Assembly: GCA_947489925.1 (NCBI GenBank)
Contig: CANLFK010000100.1
Coordinates: forward strand, 1-8,161
Direction: 5' to 3'
DNA length: 8,161 nt
Source: Candidatus Caenarcanales bacterium
Lineage (GTDB): Bacteria; Cyanobacteriota; Vampirovibrionia; Caenarcaniphilales; Caenarcanaceae
Shown in pieces: positions 1 to 7,337 of this stretch; the first letter of the stretch is position 1, and each line of letters starts with the position of its first letter. Made by a program: the position numbers and the translations under genes. Under the pieces are notes generated by a model, which had not been told where the DNA came from, did no database searches, and was given only the letters and a program-made list of their open reading frames with translations.

Positions 1-97
1 CTTTAATTTCAAAAGCTGAATGATTAATAAGTATATTTGCTAAGGCTAAACCCGAATAACCACTAATTCCGATAATTGCAATTTTAAATTTTTTCAT
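1..97 (-). CDS. argC: N-acetyl-gamma-glutamyl-phosphate reductase, N-terminal fragment (runs off left edge)
   Basis: The reverse strand from an ATG at 97 encodes 32 residues before the window ends. They begin MKKFKIAIIGISGYSGLAL, a beta strand followed by the GxSGYxG nucleotide-binding loop typical of ArgC, then ANILINHSAFEIK, which matches the family's 'LLxxHP.vei' helix and strand. ArgC reduces N-acetylglutamyl phosphate to the semialdehyde with NADPH in cytosolic arginine synthesis. The catalytic Cys lies outside the window. The G-SGY-G loop points to ArgC; the related aspartate-semialdehyde dehydrogenase usually has GATGxVG. No Shine-Dalgarno sequence is visible before the ATG. The gene is divergent from the glycosyltransferase starting at 152. 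Confidence 0.8.
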   Translation of the reverse strand, partial: MKKFKIAIIGISGYSGLALANILINHSAFEIK

Positions 98-151
98 TAT
101 TTGTTTGCTAAAGTTTAAGGCAAAATTACCTAAAAATAAGTTTAAAACTTA
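98..151. promoter_or_regulatory. 54-bp divergent spacer between argC and the glycosyltransferase gene
   Basis: Both flanking genes must be initiated from or near this short spacer. It holds a direct repeat AAGTTTAA (111-118 and 138-145), a small perfect palindrome AAGTTT-A-AAACTT (138-150) ending one base before the GT9 start codon, and a GCAAAATT octamer (120-127) flanked by GG and CC. The octamer also recurs in other spacers of this window. I see no consensus -35/-10 pair and no ribosome binding site for either gene. That the spacer is regulatory is inferred from the gene arrangement. Confidence 0.4.
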
Positions 152-1180
152 ATGTCAAAAAGTATATATTTTGTTTTGCCAAATCGAATTGGAGATGCAA
201 TTTTAAGCTTGCCAGCCATTTTATGCTTTAAACAATTAAATGATTTAGCTGAACCAGAGCTTAAAAAAGAAATTACTATTTTCCCGCCCGATAGCTTATT
301 TGAAATAATTTGGTCTTTAAAAATTTGTAAAACCTTAAACCTCGAAGAAATTATTAAAGTGCATTCTTGGTTTAAACCTTTAGAAGAAGTTTTTTCTTGG
401 AATAATTCGACTCAACTTATAGGACTTAAAGCCAAGCAAATTTATGGAGAAAAGGTTAAAAGTAGATGGGTAAGCCAGTTTTATACCAAAGATTTAAAAT
501 ATTTAGATCTGGACAAAACCGCTGAATTGCTTGATCCAGAACTAATAAGATTTTTAAAAGAAGAAAAAAAACTAAGTTTGGCGTCCATTCGGTATTTTGG
601 TTGTATGCTTGATTTGGGTTATACAACTGAACAAATAAAAAAAGTTTTTGACTTTGATACTAATTCTTTCGCTTTACCAGCTGAAGGTTTTAATGGTTGG
701 GAGCCAAATTTAATCAAAAATAATTATATTGTTTTCTCGATGGAAGCGGCATATGGAAGAAAACATGAGGCTAAAAGACGCTGGAATGAAGAGAATTATT
801 TTAAAATAGCAGAATATATTTATGAAAAGCATGGCTTGATAAGTGTTTTTATTGGTCTTGAAAAACTGCCTTTAATTCCAAGCTCAGCTAAGTATATAAT
901 TGACCAAAGAAATAAGCTTACAACTGTTCAATTAGCTCAATTAATGATTCATTCCAAAGGATATATTGGTAATGATACTGGACCTTTGCATTTGGCTAAT
1001 TTGCTAAAAAAACCCTCAGTTTGCATTTATTTATCTACTTTGCCCGAAAACTATGGGCCTATTTTCCCGCAATTAAACTTTCCAATTATTCAACCCACAA
1101 ATCCTGATGAAACTTTTAAAACTATTGAAGATTATATAAGAGAAGCTAACATAACTAATAAGAAACAAGTTATATTTTAA
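152..1180 (+). CDS. glycosyltransferase family 9 (heptosyltransferase-like)
   Basis: The 342-residue protein has the GT-B layout of family 9, which transfers ADP-heptose or related sugars to lipopolysaccharide core or other glycans at the inner face of the cytoplasmic membrane. The N-terminus carries NRIGDAILSLPA (residues 11-22), matching the family's 'xxIGDxxxxLPA' loop with its conserved Asp15. The C-terminal half has RRWNEENYFKIAEYI (209-223, cf. 'KRWPxExFxxLA') and then YIGNDTGPLHLANLLKKP (271-288), the diagnostic nucleotide-sugar-binding motif DxGPxHLA. Length is normal and there is no signal peptide. The acceptor cannot be told; the middle (residues 60-180) is unlike the WaaC/WaaF proteins I know. 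pepA follows 33 bp downstream on the same strand, so the two are probably co-transcribed. The ATG at 152 is the only sensible start and has no Shine-Dalgarno sequence. Confidence 0.85.
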   Translation: MSKSIYFVLPNRIGDAILSLPAILCFKQLNDLAEPELKKEITIFPPDSLFEIIWSLKICKTLNLEEIIKVHSWFKPLEEVFSWNNSTQLIGLKAKQIYGEKVKSRWVSQFYTKDLKYLDLDKTAELLDPELIRFLKEEKKLSLASIRYFGCMLDLGYTTEQIKKVFDFDTNSFALPAEGFNGWEPNLIKNNYIVFSMEAAYGRKHEAKRRWNEENYFKIAEYIYEKHGLISVFIGLEKLPLIPSSAKYIIDQRNKLTTVQLAQLMIHSKGYIGNDTGPLHLANLLKKPSVCIYLSTLPENYGPIFPQLNFPIIQPTNPDETFKTIEDYIREANITNKKQVIF

Positions 1181-1213
1181 AAAACAATAAAATCTCTGCA
1201 AAAGTTTCAACCT

Positions 1214-2800
1214 ATGAATAAAAATACAACTAAATTTTCAGTAATCACAAAAAATATAATCGAGGAAAAAGCTGATTTACTCATAGTTGGAATTTATGAA
1301 AACAAAAAACTTGAATTGTCGCCATTAGTCAAAGCTATTGATGAAAAATTAAATGGAAATTTAACCGTTTATATTGAAGAAGAAAAGTTTGAAGCAAAAA
1401 TTAGCACTTCTTTAGTTTTATCGAGCTTAGGAAAAGCTAATTTTAAAAAAGTTTTATTAATTGGTTTGGGCAAACAACAAGAACTCAAAGATTTAGACCA
1501 AATCCGCAAAATTACTGCTAGTGCTATCCGCAAAGCTGATTCTTTAAAAGCTGAAACAGTTAATATTTCTCTTTTTGGTTTAGATTCAGCCTCTAAAGAG
1601 ACAGTTAATTTAAATGCTCCGCAAATTGCTCGTTCCATAGCAGAAGTCAGTTTATTGGCTAATTATAAATTTGAAAAATATTTAACAACTAAAGATAAAA
1701 ATAAAGATTCTGAAACCGACCAAAACGATAAATTTACTGGTATTCAAAAGATTAATTTATTTGTTGGGGCTGAATTAAATGAGGCAGAGCTGAAAAAACA
1801 AGTTGAAATTGCCATTGCTAGCACCGAAGGAGTTTTATTAGCCAGAGAATTAATTATTGAACCACCTAATATTGCAACCCCAACTTATTTGGCTGAAACC
1901 GCTAAAAGAATTGCTAAAGACCAAAAAGGTTTAACTCTAAAAGTTTTGGGTAAAGCTGAATGTGAAAAGCTGGGAATGGGTGCTTTTTTAGCAGTGGCTC
2001 GTGGCTCAGTGGAAGAACCCAAGCTAATTCATTTTCATTATAAGCCAATTTCAGGCAAAGCCAAAAAACATATAGCTATTGTCGGAAAAGGTATTACTTT
2101 TGATTCGGGTGGACTTTCTTTGAAGCCAGCTAAGGCTATGGAAAAAATGAAATATGATATGGCTGGAGCGGCTAGTGTAATTGGCTTAATGAGTATTATT
2201 AGTAAAATCGAACCACAACTTGAAATTACCGCTGTCATTGCCGCTTGTGAAAATATGCCTAGCGGAGACGCTTATAGACCGGGTGATATTTTAACCTCTA
2301 TGAGCGGGAAAACCATGGAAATTAATAATACTGATGCCGAAGGTCGAGTTACTTTAGCGGATTCAGTTTTTTATGCTTGCGAACAAAAGCCAGACCAAAT
2401 CATTGATATTGCAACTTTGACTGGTGCAATTGTGGTTTCATTGGGGGAAACGGCGGCTGGCTTAATGAGTAATAATCCTGAATTAGCCGAAGAAGTGAAA
2501 AAAGCCTTTAATTTAGCTGGTGAAAAGGTTTGGGAATTACCTTTATACGAAGATTATGAATCATCAGTTACCAAAGGTACAATTGCGGATATGTTAAATG
2601 CTGGTTCTGGTGGACAAGCTGGTTCACAAAATGGAGCTTTATTTGTTAAACAATTTGTCGGAAAAACTCCTTGGGTGCATTTGGACATTGCTGGTACTTG
2701 TTGGCCCGAGAAAAAAGACACTTGCTTTACACCAAAAAATAATCCAGCTGGTTACGGAGTATTAGGTTTTGTTCGGCATTTAGAGAATTTGAGTTCTTAA
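1214..2800 (+). CDS. pepA: leucyl aminopeptidase (M17 family, cytosol aminopeptidase)
   Basis: The 528-residue M17 peptidase removes N-terminal amino acids from peptides in the cytosol, normally as a two-metal hexamer. Residues 1-175 form the variable N-terminal domain. The catalytic domain starts near 'ARELIIEPPNIATPTYLAE' (210-228). All active-site residues can be placed by spacing against E. coli PepA: Lys292, Asp297, Lys304, Asp315, and Asp374, Glu376 and Arg378 in NNTDAEGRVTLADS (371-384). The C-terminal WVHLDIAGT (487-495) is also typical. It should therefore be active. A short Lys/Asp/Asn-rich insert (about 158-174) sits before the catalytic domain. Family members in some bacteria also bind DNA; nothing here shows that. 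The ATG at 1214 lacks a Shine-Dalgarno sequence; the leader has TGCAAAAGTTT at 1198-1208. Confidence 0.97.
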   Translation: MNKNTTKFSVITKNIIEEKADLLIVGIYENKKLELSPLVKAIDEKLNGNLTVYIEEEKFEAKISTSLVLSSLGKANFKKVLLIGLGKQQELKDLDQIRKITASAIRKADSLKAETVNISLFGLDSASKETVNLNAPQIARSIAEVSLLANYKFEKYLTTKDKNKDSETDQNDKFTGIQKINLFVGAELNEAELKKQVEIAIASTEGVLLARELIIEPPNIATPTYLAETAKRIAKDQKGLTLKVLGKAECEKLGMGAFLAVARGSVEEPKLIHFHYKPISGKAKKHIAIVGKGITFDSGGLSLKPAKAMEKMKYDMAGAASVIGLMSIISKIEPQLEITAVIAACENMPSGDAYRPGDILTSMSGKTMEINNTDAEGRVTLADSVFYACEQKPDQIIDIATLTGAIVVSLGETAAGLMSNNPELAEEVKKAFNLAGEKVWELPLYEDYESSVTKGTIADMLNAGSGGQAGSQNGALFVKQFVGKTPWVHLDIAGTCWPEKKDTCFTPKNNPAGYGVLGFVRHLENLSS

Positions 2801-2890
2801 TTTTGCCCCTCTTGAATGTTTAAATTATTATATTTCTTGTTATATTTAGGGAATAATTAAAATAAATTCATCTCAGTCTTTCAAATAATA
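2801..2890 (+). promoter_or_regulatory. 90-bp spacer with a possible promoter for the scramblase-like gene
   Basis: This is the largest gap in the rightward gene series. It has TTGTTA at 2838-2843 and TAAAAT at 2858-2863, which resemble -35 and -10 boxes but are only 14 bp apart. The AATTATT/AATAATT arms at 2823-2829 and 2852-2858 are an AT-only inverted repeat too weak to call a terminator. AATTTTGC at 2799-2806 overlaps the pepA stop and is another copy of the spacer octamer. A separate promoter is possible but not shown. Confidence 0.25.
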
Positions 2891-3487
2891 ATGCAAATTC
2901 CAAATCAATTAAAAATCAGCCAAAAAGTAGAATTATTGGAAATGGTATTTGATATTGAATGTGCTAATCGTTATGAAATTAATTATCCAAATGGGCAAAG
3001 ATTTTTGCTTGCCTATGAAACTTGTGGTTTTTTGTGGAAATGGTTTTTGCCTAAACAAAGGCCTTGTGAGATTCATTTAATTGATGAAAATAAAAATGAA
3101 CATTTTCTCTTAAAACGGAATTTCTTTTTCTTTTTTCCTTCATATGAGCTTTTTGCAAGTGGTGAATTAATTGGCAAAATCAAAAGAAACTTTGCTATTT
3201 TTCATACAGTTTATAAACTTTTTGATGCACAAAACAATTTTATCGCCAAGCTAGAAGGGCCTTTTTGGAGACCTTGGACTTTTAATATACAAAATCATGA
3301 AGGCAAAAAAATCGGTTTAATTGGCAAAAAATTGAGCGGTTTAAAAGAATTAATTAGTGATGCAGATAATTTTAGTTTTGAAATTGATGATTCAGTCACG
3401 GAGCAAGATTCGAGAGCTTTAGTTTTAGCATCGACCTTTGCCGTAGATTATGATAATTTTGACAAACCTGCCAAATCTAAAGACTAA
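2891..3487 (+). CDS. phospholipid scramblase / LURP-one superfamily protein
   Basis: This 198-residue protein matches the scramblase (Tubby-like beta-barrel) fold block by block. KVELLEMVFDIECANRYEI (12-30) matches the eukaryotic 'LLExxTGFExxNxYEI' segment. Next come a 'GQRFLLAYET' strand (35-44), the KQRPCEIHLID segment (55-65, cf. 'GPxRPFxxxxxD'), IAKLEGPFWRPW (118-129, cf. 'xISGPxxxC'), KKIGLIGKKLSGLKELISDADNF (139-161, cf. 'vGkIsKxWxGxxxExfTDADNF') and a final hydrophobic ALVLASTFAVDYDNF (176-190). The Ca-loop start DADNF is kept, but the rest (SFEIDDS) differs from human PLSCR1. The Cys palmitoylation cluster is replaced by five Phe (78-82). There is no signal peptide and no clear membrane helix except possibly the C-terminal segment. 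True lipid scrambling is unproven for bacterial homologues; a lipid- or protein-binding barrel is equally likely. It lies 90 bp after pepA. Confidence 0.8.
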   Translation: MQIPNQLKISQKVELLEMVFDIECANRYEINYPNGQRFLLAYETCGFLWKWFLPKQRPCEIHLIDENKNEHFLLKRNFFFFFPSYELFASGELIGKIKRNFAIFHTVYKLFDAQNNFIAKLEGPFWRPWTFNIQNHEGKKIGLIGKKLSGLKELISDADNFSFEIDDSVTEQDSRALVLASTFAVDYDNFDKPAKSKD

Positions 3488-3497
3488 ACTAAAAGAT

Positions 3498-5225
3498 TTA
3501 TTTATTCTGCCAAGTAGGTAAAGTAAAAAAGAATTTGCTACCAGCTCCTAGCTTACTTTCGACCCAAATTTTACCACCATGAGCTTCAATTAATTGCTTG
3601 GTAATTGACAATCCTAAACCAGTTCCTTTGATATTAATATGCGTTTCCCGCTCTACTCGGTAAAATTCCTGAAACAATTTCGGCAGGCTTTCTTCTGGTA
3701 TTCCTAAACCTTGGTCTGCAATACAAATAGTTGTTTCATTATTATCAAAAGTTACAAATATTTTGACATCTCCGCCACTGGGTGAATATTTTATGGCATT
3801 TGAAACAAAGTTTTTCATTATTTGTTCGACTTTGCTTTTATCTCCGCTTACAAATGGTAAATTAGGGGGTGCATTCACGATAATATTAACTCCCGAAGCA
3901 TAACCTTTAAAAGTCATAGTTATATATTTTAAAACTTCATTAAAGTCAATGGCTTGTATTTTCAGCTCAACCCGACCAGACTCTAATCTTTGCATATCTA
4001 AAAACTCATCTAAAAGATCTTTCATGCGATTTGATTCAGAATAAATAGTATTTAAAAATTCTTTAATCTGCTCTGGTTCAAAGTCTCCAGTTAATAATAA
4101 TTCTGTAAAACCCAATAAACTACTTAGCGGTGTTCTTAATTCATGGCTAATCATACTTGTCAAGCGAGATTTCATCTGAGTCATTTCTTCAGCTTGTTTC
4201 TTTAATTGATCGCTAGCGACTTTGCCAGCTTTCCAGCTAGAACTTTCATGCTTTAAGGCTTCTTCTTCAGTACTCATAAACTTAACAATGCCTTCTAGCT
4301 CTTGATTTGTCATTTTGAGCATATTAATTGTCTCTCTCTGCTCATGCAAAACACTTTTAATACTATTAAACTCATCAATGGCTTTTGTTTTTATAGTCAT
4401 GGCTTCTTTTAAAATGCCTTGTATTTGCCTTTTATCTTCTACCTGCGACTGAGTTGTATAATCACACCAAACCCTAAATTTTTTGCGTAAATAATCATAT
4501 GCTGGACTTTTACCCGCAAAAAAACTTTGCCCCGGGCATCTTTCACCACCAGACCAATTAATTAAATATTCAAAACCATATTCACCATTTGAATCCGCTT
4601 CATAACGCCCCAAGGGTTTTATTTTAATGTTTTTAACTCCCCAAAAAGTGTTTAAACAATTCACTAAATGTATTTCTTGCTGAGCATATGCAATATCTTT
4701 CCAATTAGGAATTTTTTTGACATTAGCTGGATAAATAATGTCTAATTCAGTGCCATTTTCCGCCAAGCTTTTAAATAAAATTCGACCACCCAATAAACCA
4801 GGCTTAATCACCAAGCCACCCAAAGTATCAAGTAAATCAATTGGTAATATTTCCGCTGGTGAATCCAACTTTAGCTTAGCGGTAGCCTGTTTAATATAAT
4901 CAATTTCCCCGCCTAATAAGACAGATAAAGAACCAATTGCAAAGCCAAACTCAGCCGAATAAGAATAATTTGGATTTAATAAAAAATCTTGATCAATTAC
5001 TGCTCCAAAAGCGGGTGATAAAATATTCTGTAATTGACTAATTAAAGCTTCAACCGCTGATATTGTTTTCCCTGTTCTCGGATCAGCTATAAGTCCTTTG
5101 TCTTTTAATAATTTAATAACTGAAGAAATCCATAAACCATTCACCTCATCAATTGGCTTGCCTAATGCATCAAGTCCAAAGGGAGTTTGTTCTAAAGGCA
5201 GGAAATTAAAATCTAGTAAATTCAT
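3498..5225 (-). CDS. soluble sensor histidine kinase with V4R/H-NOX-like N-terminal domain
   Basis: Starting from the ATG at 5225 the protein has 575 residues; an in-frame TTG at 5237 would add four. The kinase core is complete: SHELRTP with phospho-acceptor His361, N-box NFVSNAIKYS (472-481), DQGLGIP (504-510), F-box LFQEFYR, GTGLGL (534-539), and the C-terminal GGKIWVES strand. No membrane segment is present, so it is cytosolic. Residues about 5-250 form the input domain. It contains NPNYSYSAEFGFAIGS (84-99) and a C-terminal 'GRYEADSNGEYGFEYLINW' stretch (206-224), the pattern of V4R/heme-NO-binding-like sensor modules; this assignment is from memory of the fold pattern and is tentative. 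A long coiled-coil linker (about 260-350) joins the two parts. No response regulator or receiver domain is nearby, so its partner is elsewhere. It lies 87 bp downstream of the RNase J-like gene, same strand, and converges with the scramblase-like gene with a 10-bp gap. Confidence 0.92.
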   Translation of the reverse strand: MNLLDFNFLPLEQTPFGLDALGKPIDEVNGLWISSVIKLLKDKGLIADPRTGKTISAVEALISQLQNILSPAFGAVIDQDFLLNPNYSYSAEFGFAIGSLSVLLGGEIDYIKQATAKLKLDSPAEILPIDLLDTLGGLVIKPGLLGGRILFKSLAENGTELDIIYPANVKKIPNWKDIAYAQQEIHLVNCLNTFWGVKNIKIKPLGRYEADSNGEYGFEYLINWSGGERCPGQSFFAGKSPAYDYLRKKFRVWCDYTTQSQVEDKRQIQGILKEAMTIKTKAIDEFNSIKSVLHEQRETINMLKMTNQELEGIVKFMSTEEEALKHESSSWKAGKVASDQLKKQAEEMTQMKSRLTSMISHELRTPLSSLLGFTELLLTGDFEPEQIKEFLNTIYSESNRMKDLLDEFLDMQRLESGRVELKIQAIDFNEVLKYITMTFKGYASGVNIIVNAPPNLPFVSGDKSKVEQIMKNFVSNAIKYSPSGGDVKIFVTFDNNETTICIADQGLGIPEESLPKLFQEFYRVERETHINIKGTGLGLSITKQLIEAHGGKIWVESKLGAGSKFFFTLPTWQNK

Positions 5226-5299
5226 AAAATTTTGCAATAATAATTTATACCCAGAATTTAAATTTGATTATATAAAATTACTTTTTTGCAAAATTTTAT
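5224..5299. repeat. perfect 14-bp inverted repeat in the kinase leader
   Basis: ATAAAATTTTGCAA at 5224-5237 is the exact reverse complement of TTGCAAAATTTTAT at 5286-5299, with a 48-bp centre. One arm covers the kinase start codon; the other lies upstream of the TATAAT box. Each arm contains the GCAAAATT octamer also seen in other spacers. A pair of binding sites for one regulator, or an RNA hairpin blocking the start codon if transcription begins far upstream, would both fit. Confidence 0.6.
5267..5272 (-). promoter_or_regulatory. candidate -10 box (TATAAT) for the histidine kinase
   Basis: The reverse strand reads TATAAT at 5272-5267, about 42 bp before the kinase ATG. A match to TTGACA at 16-18 bp is not visible; the nearest TTGCAA (5291-5286) is only 13 bp away and is part of the inverted repeat. 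The box matches consensus exactly but the region is AT-rich, so chance occurrence is plausible. The kinase might instead be read through from the RNase J-like gene upstream. Confidence 0.35.
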
Positions 5300-5312
5300 T
5301 TAAGTCCTAAAA

Positions 5313-7337
5313 TTAAGCTGAGATTGCTACTTGAACTTCCTGTATAACAATTGATAAAACTGGCATAGACATTCCATATTTTTCCCGAATTCGTCTGCTA
5401 ATAATATCGTGTGCAAAACGACGCAAAACCACAAAGTCTGTTTGTCCTTGAGATAAAGATTTAATTACCATTTGTTTTACATCACTCAAAATTAAATCCT
5501 TTACTCTTGGCCAATCTGTATCAGTATTAAAAGAATTACCGAACATATTAATAAAAGGTCCAGCTATTAATTTTTTATCTAAGCTATTAATTACTAAAAC
5601 AATAGTCATAACTCCATCTTCGCTTAAACTACGCCTTTCTTCAATAGATTGAGTATTTAAACTACTATCTTTCACTCTATTAAAAAATACAGCTTGAGAA
5701 GCAACTTTACCGGTAATTTCCACTTTGTTTTGCACAGAATCAAAATCAACAATACTGCCATTATCAACAATAATAATATTCTTTGTCTCTACTCCACAAT
5801 GTGCCAAAAGCTCTGAATGTAAAACCAATTGCCTAGACTCTCCGTGAGCGGGCACACAATATTTAGGACGAGTTAAATTATACATAAATTTCAATTCTTC
5901 CTGGGCGGCATAACTTTGTACATGAACTCCAGCCTCCCTTCCGCCAATAACATGAACTCCTTGTAAAAATAATTGATCAACTGCATTAGCAATTAAACGA
6001 GAAGTACCCAAAGGTGGATTACCAGAAAGTATAATACTGTCTCCTTCAATCAAGGAAATATCTGGATGTTTTTTATAAGATAAATCAATAAATGGTTTTA
6101 ATAAACTATTTTCTTCAGTACCAATTAAAATTAAAATATCTTTATTAGTAGTTTTATTTAAATCTTTTACCGTAATAAAAAGCTCTTTGGGGAAGTCAAA
6201 ATACTTGCATTCAACAGCTGCTTTATACCAATTTTGTAAAGTTTCATTTAATAAACAAATTTTCCGTTTTGCTTTTATGGCACTTTGTATTAAAGAAGCT
6301 AATCTATGTGTTGCACAAGCATTTAATAAGGTAATAACTCTACCGGGTGCAGATTCAAATACTTCAAGTAGTTTTTTATTAACTGAAGCTTCAGAGCCAG
6401 TATAACCCATACTCTCAACATTAGTAGAGTTTGAAATTAAAATATCAACGCCTTTTTCAGTTACCAAATTTGCTATATTTTGTATATCTGTTTGACCTTT
6501 GCGTATTGAAGGCATATGATCTATTTTAAAAGGACCAGTATAAAAAGTGCGATGATTCGAAGTGGTAATCAAAAATGAAAATGAATCTGCACCAATAAAG
6601 GTAATTGTAAATGGATTAATTTCAAAACTATTTCCAATTTTATAAGTTTTATTTGGCTGAAGTATATTAACTTTCAATTCTGGAAAGAGAGCTAATTCTT
6701 GCTTATAAACTTTGGCTAAAATCTCTGGTAAATAAACTTCTTTTAAGTCTAAAACCTGTATAAAATTAATTAAATTACCCGAATACTCTTCATGCGAATT
6801 ACTGATTAGTAAAGCTTTTATGCGATCTTTATTTTCTTCCAAATAAGTTAAATTAGGCAAAGTACAGTCTGCTCCGCCTTTAAAACCATGTGGCATAAAA
6901 CCTAAACCAGCATCAATCAAAATAATTTCAGAATCTTGCTCAAAATACCAAGCATTCCTTCCAGATTCACATTGTCCACCAATTGGTAATAAACGCAATT
7001 GACCCTTTAATAATTCAGGTGGTTTTTGTAATGAAGGTTTTGAATTTAAACTTAAATTATTATTTTTACTGCCATGATTATTATAAGAATTTTGATTGGC
7101 ATTATTGTTTCGGTCAGCGTAATTATTCCCGCCATATCGTCCATTATTTTGCCCAGAATAATCATTTCGTTCTACTCGCTCTGTTCTTTGATCTCTGTGA
7201 TCTCGATAATTATTGTCTCTATTAGGGCTTCTAAAGTCTCGGTCTCTATTAAAACCACCACCATTATTGCTACGAGGATTATCACCACGATAACCACCTG
7301 AATAAGAAGAATGTGAGTCGTTACGATGAAAATTCAT
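5313..7337 (-). CDS. RNase J-family protein with a degraded active site and Arg/Gly/Asn-rich N-terminal tail
   Basis: Of 674 residues, about 115-674 follow RNase J (metallo-beta-lactamase, beta-CASP and C-terminal domains): RLLPIGG (115-121), IILIDAGLGF (138-147), LEENKDRIKALLIS (166-179), NSTN (303-306), AAQEELKFMYNLTRPKY (477-493), PAHGE (496-500) and LSEDGVMTIVLVI (571-583). The metal site is broken. The HxHxDH motif reads N180-S-H182-E-E184-Y185, the second-motif His is Phe247 by alignment, the TGDF Asp is Pro269, and SGHAS reads QSYAA (474-478). Only His182 and His498 of seven ligands remain, so hydrolysis of RNA is unlikely. Residues 1-100 are low complexity, rich in N, R, G, D and S with RG, GGY and NN runs, and no hydrophobic core: probably a disordered RNA- or protein-binding tail. 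The frame is intact over 2 kb, arguing for selection. A structural or regulatory partner of an active RNase J elsewhere is the likely role. Confidence 0.88.
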   Translation of the reverse strand: MNFHRNDSHSSYSGGYRGDNPRSNNGGGFNRDRDFRSPNRDNNYRDHRDQRTERVERNDYSGQNNGRYGGNNYADRNNNANQNSYNNHGSKNNNLSLNSKPSLQKPPELLKGQLRLLPIGGQCESGRNAWYFEQDSEIILIDAGLGFMPHGFKGGADCTLPNLTYLEENKDRIKALLISNSHEEYSGNLINFIQVLDLKEVYLPEILAKVYKQELALFPELKVNILQPNKTYKIGNSFEINPFTITFIGADSFSFLITTSNHRTFYTGPFKIDHMPSIRKGQTDIQNIANLVTEKGVDILISNSTNVESMGYTGSEASVNKKLLEVFESAPGRVITLLNACATHRLASLIQSAIKAKRKICLLNETLQNWYKAAVECKYFDFPKELFITVKDLNKTTNKDILILIGTEENSLLKPFIDLSYKKHPDISLIEGDSIILSGNPPLGTSRLIANAVDQLFLQGVHVIGGREAGVHVQSYAAQEELKFMYNLTRPKYCVPAHGESRQLVLHSELLAHCGVETKNIIIVDNGSIVDFDSVQNKVEITGKVASQAVFFNRVKDSSLNTQSIEERRSLSEDGVMTIVLVINSLDKKLIAGPFINMFGNSFNTDTDWPRVKDLILSDVKQMVIKSLSQGQTDFVVLRRFAHDIISRRIREKYGMSMPVLSIVIQEVQVAISA

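Noticed and set aside
1369..1638. Open frame antisense to pepA
   Set aside because: Lies wholly within a well-supported gene, shows no family resemblance and no start signals; it is a by-product of pepA coding bias.
3473..3499. AAATCT/AGATTT hairpin between the convergent scramblase-like and kinase genes as a shared terminator
   Set aside because: The stem is only 6 bp, AT-rich, with a 15-base loop and no clean T-run; too weak to call a terminator.
5226..5237. TTG at 5237 as the start of the histidine kinase
   Set aside because: An ATG four codons later (5225) is the more usual start and no ribosome binding site favours the TTG; the difference is only four residues.
6983..7301. Rightward open frames (rich in Tyr/Asn/Phe or Ile/Ser) opposite the N-terminal tail of the RNase J-like gene
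   Set aside because: Their repetitive composition is the mirror of the low-complexity Arg/Gly/Asn tail; overlapping frames compete and none resembles a protein family.
7038..7337. Tandem DNA repeat or CRISPR-like array in the RNase J-like N-terminus
   Set aside because: The repetition is at the level of amino-acid composition; no unit of constant length and sequence recurs in the DNA.
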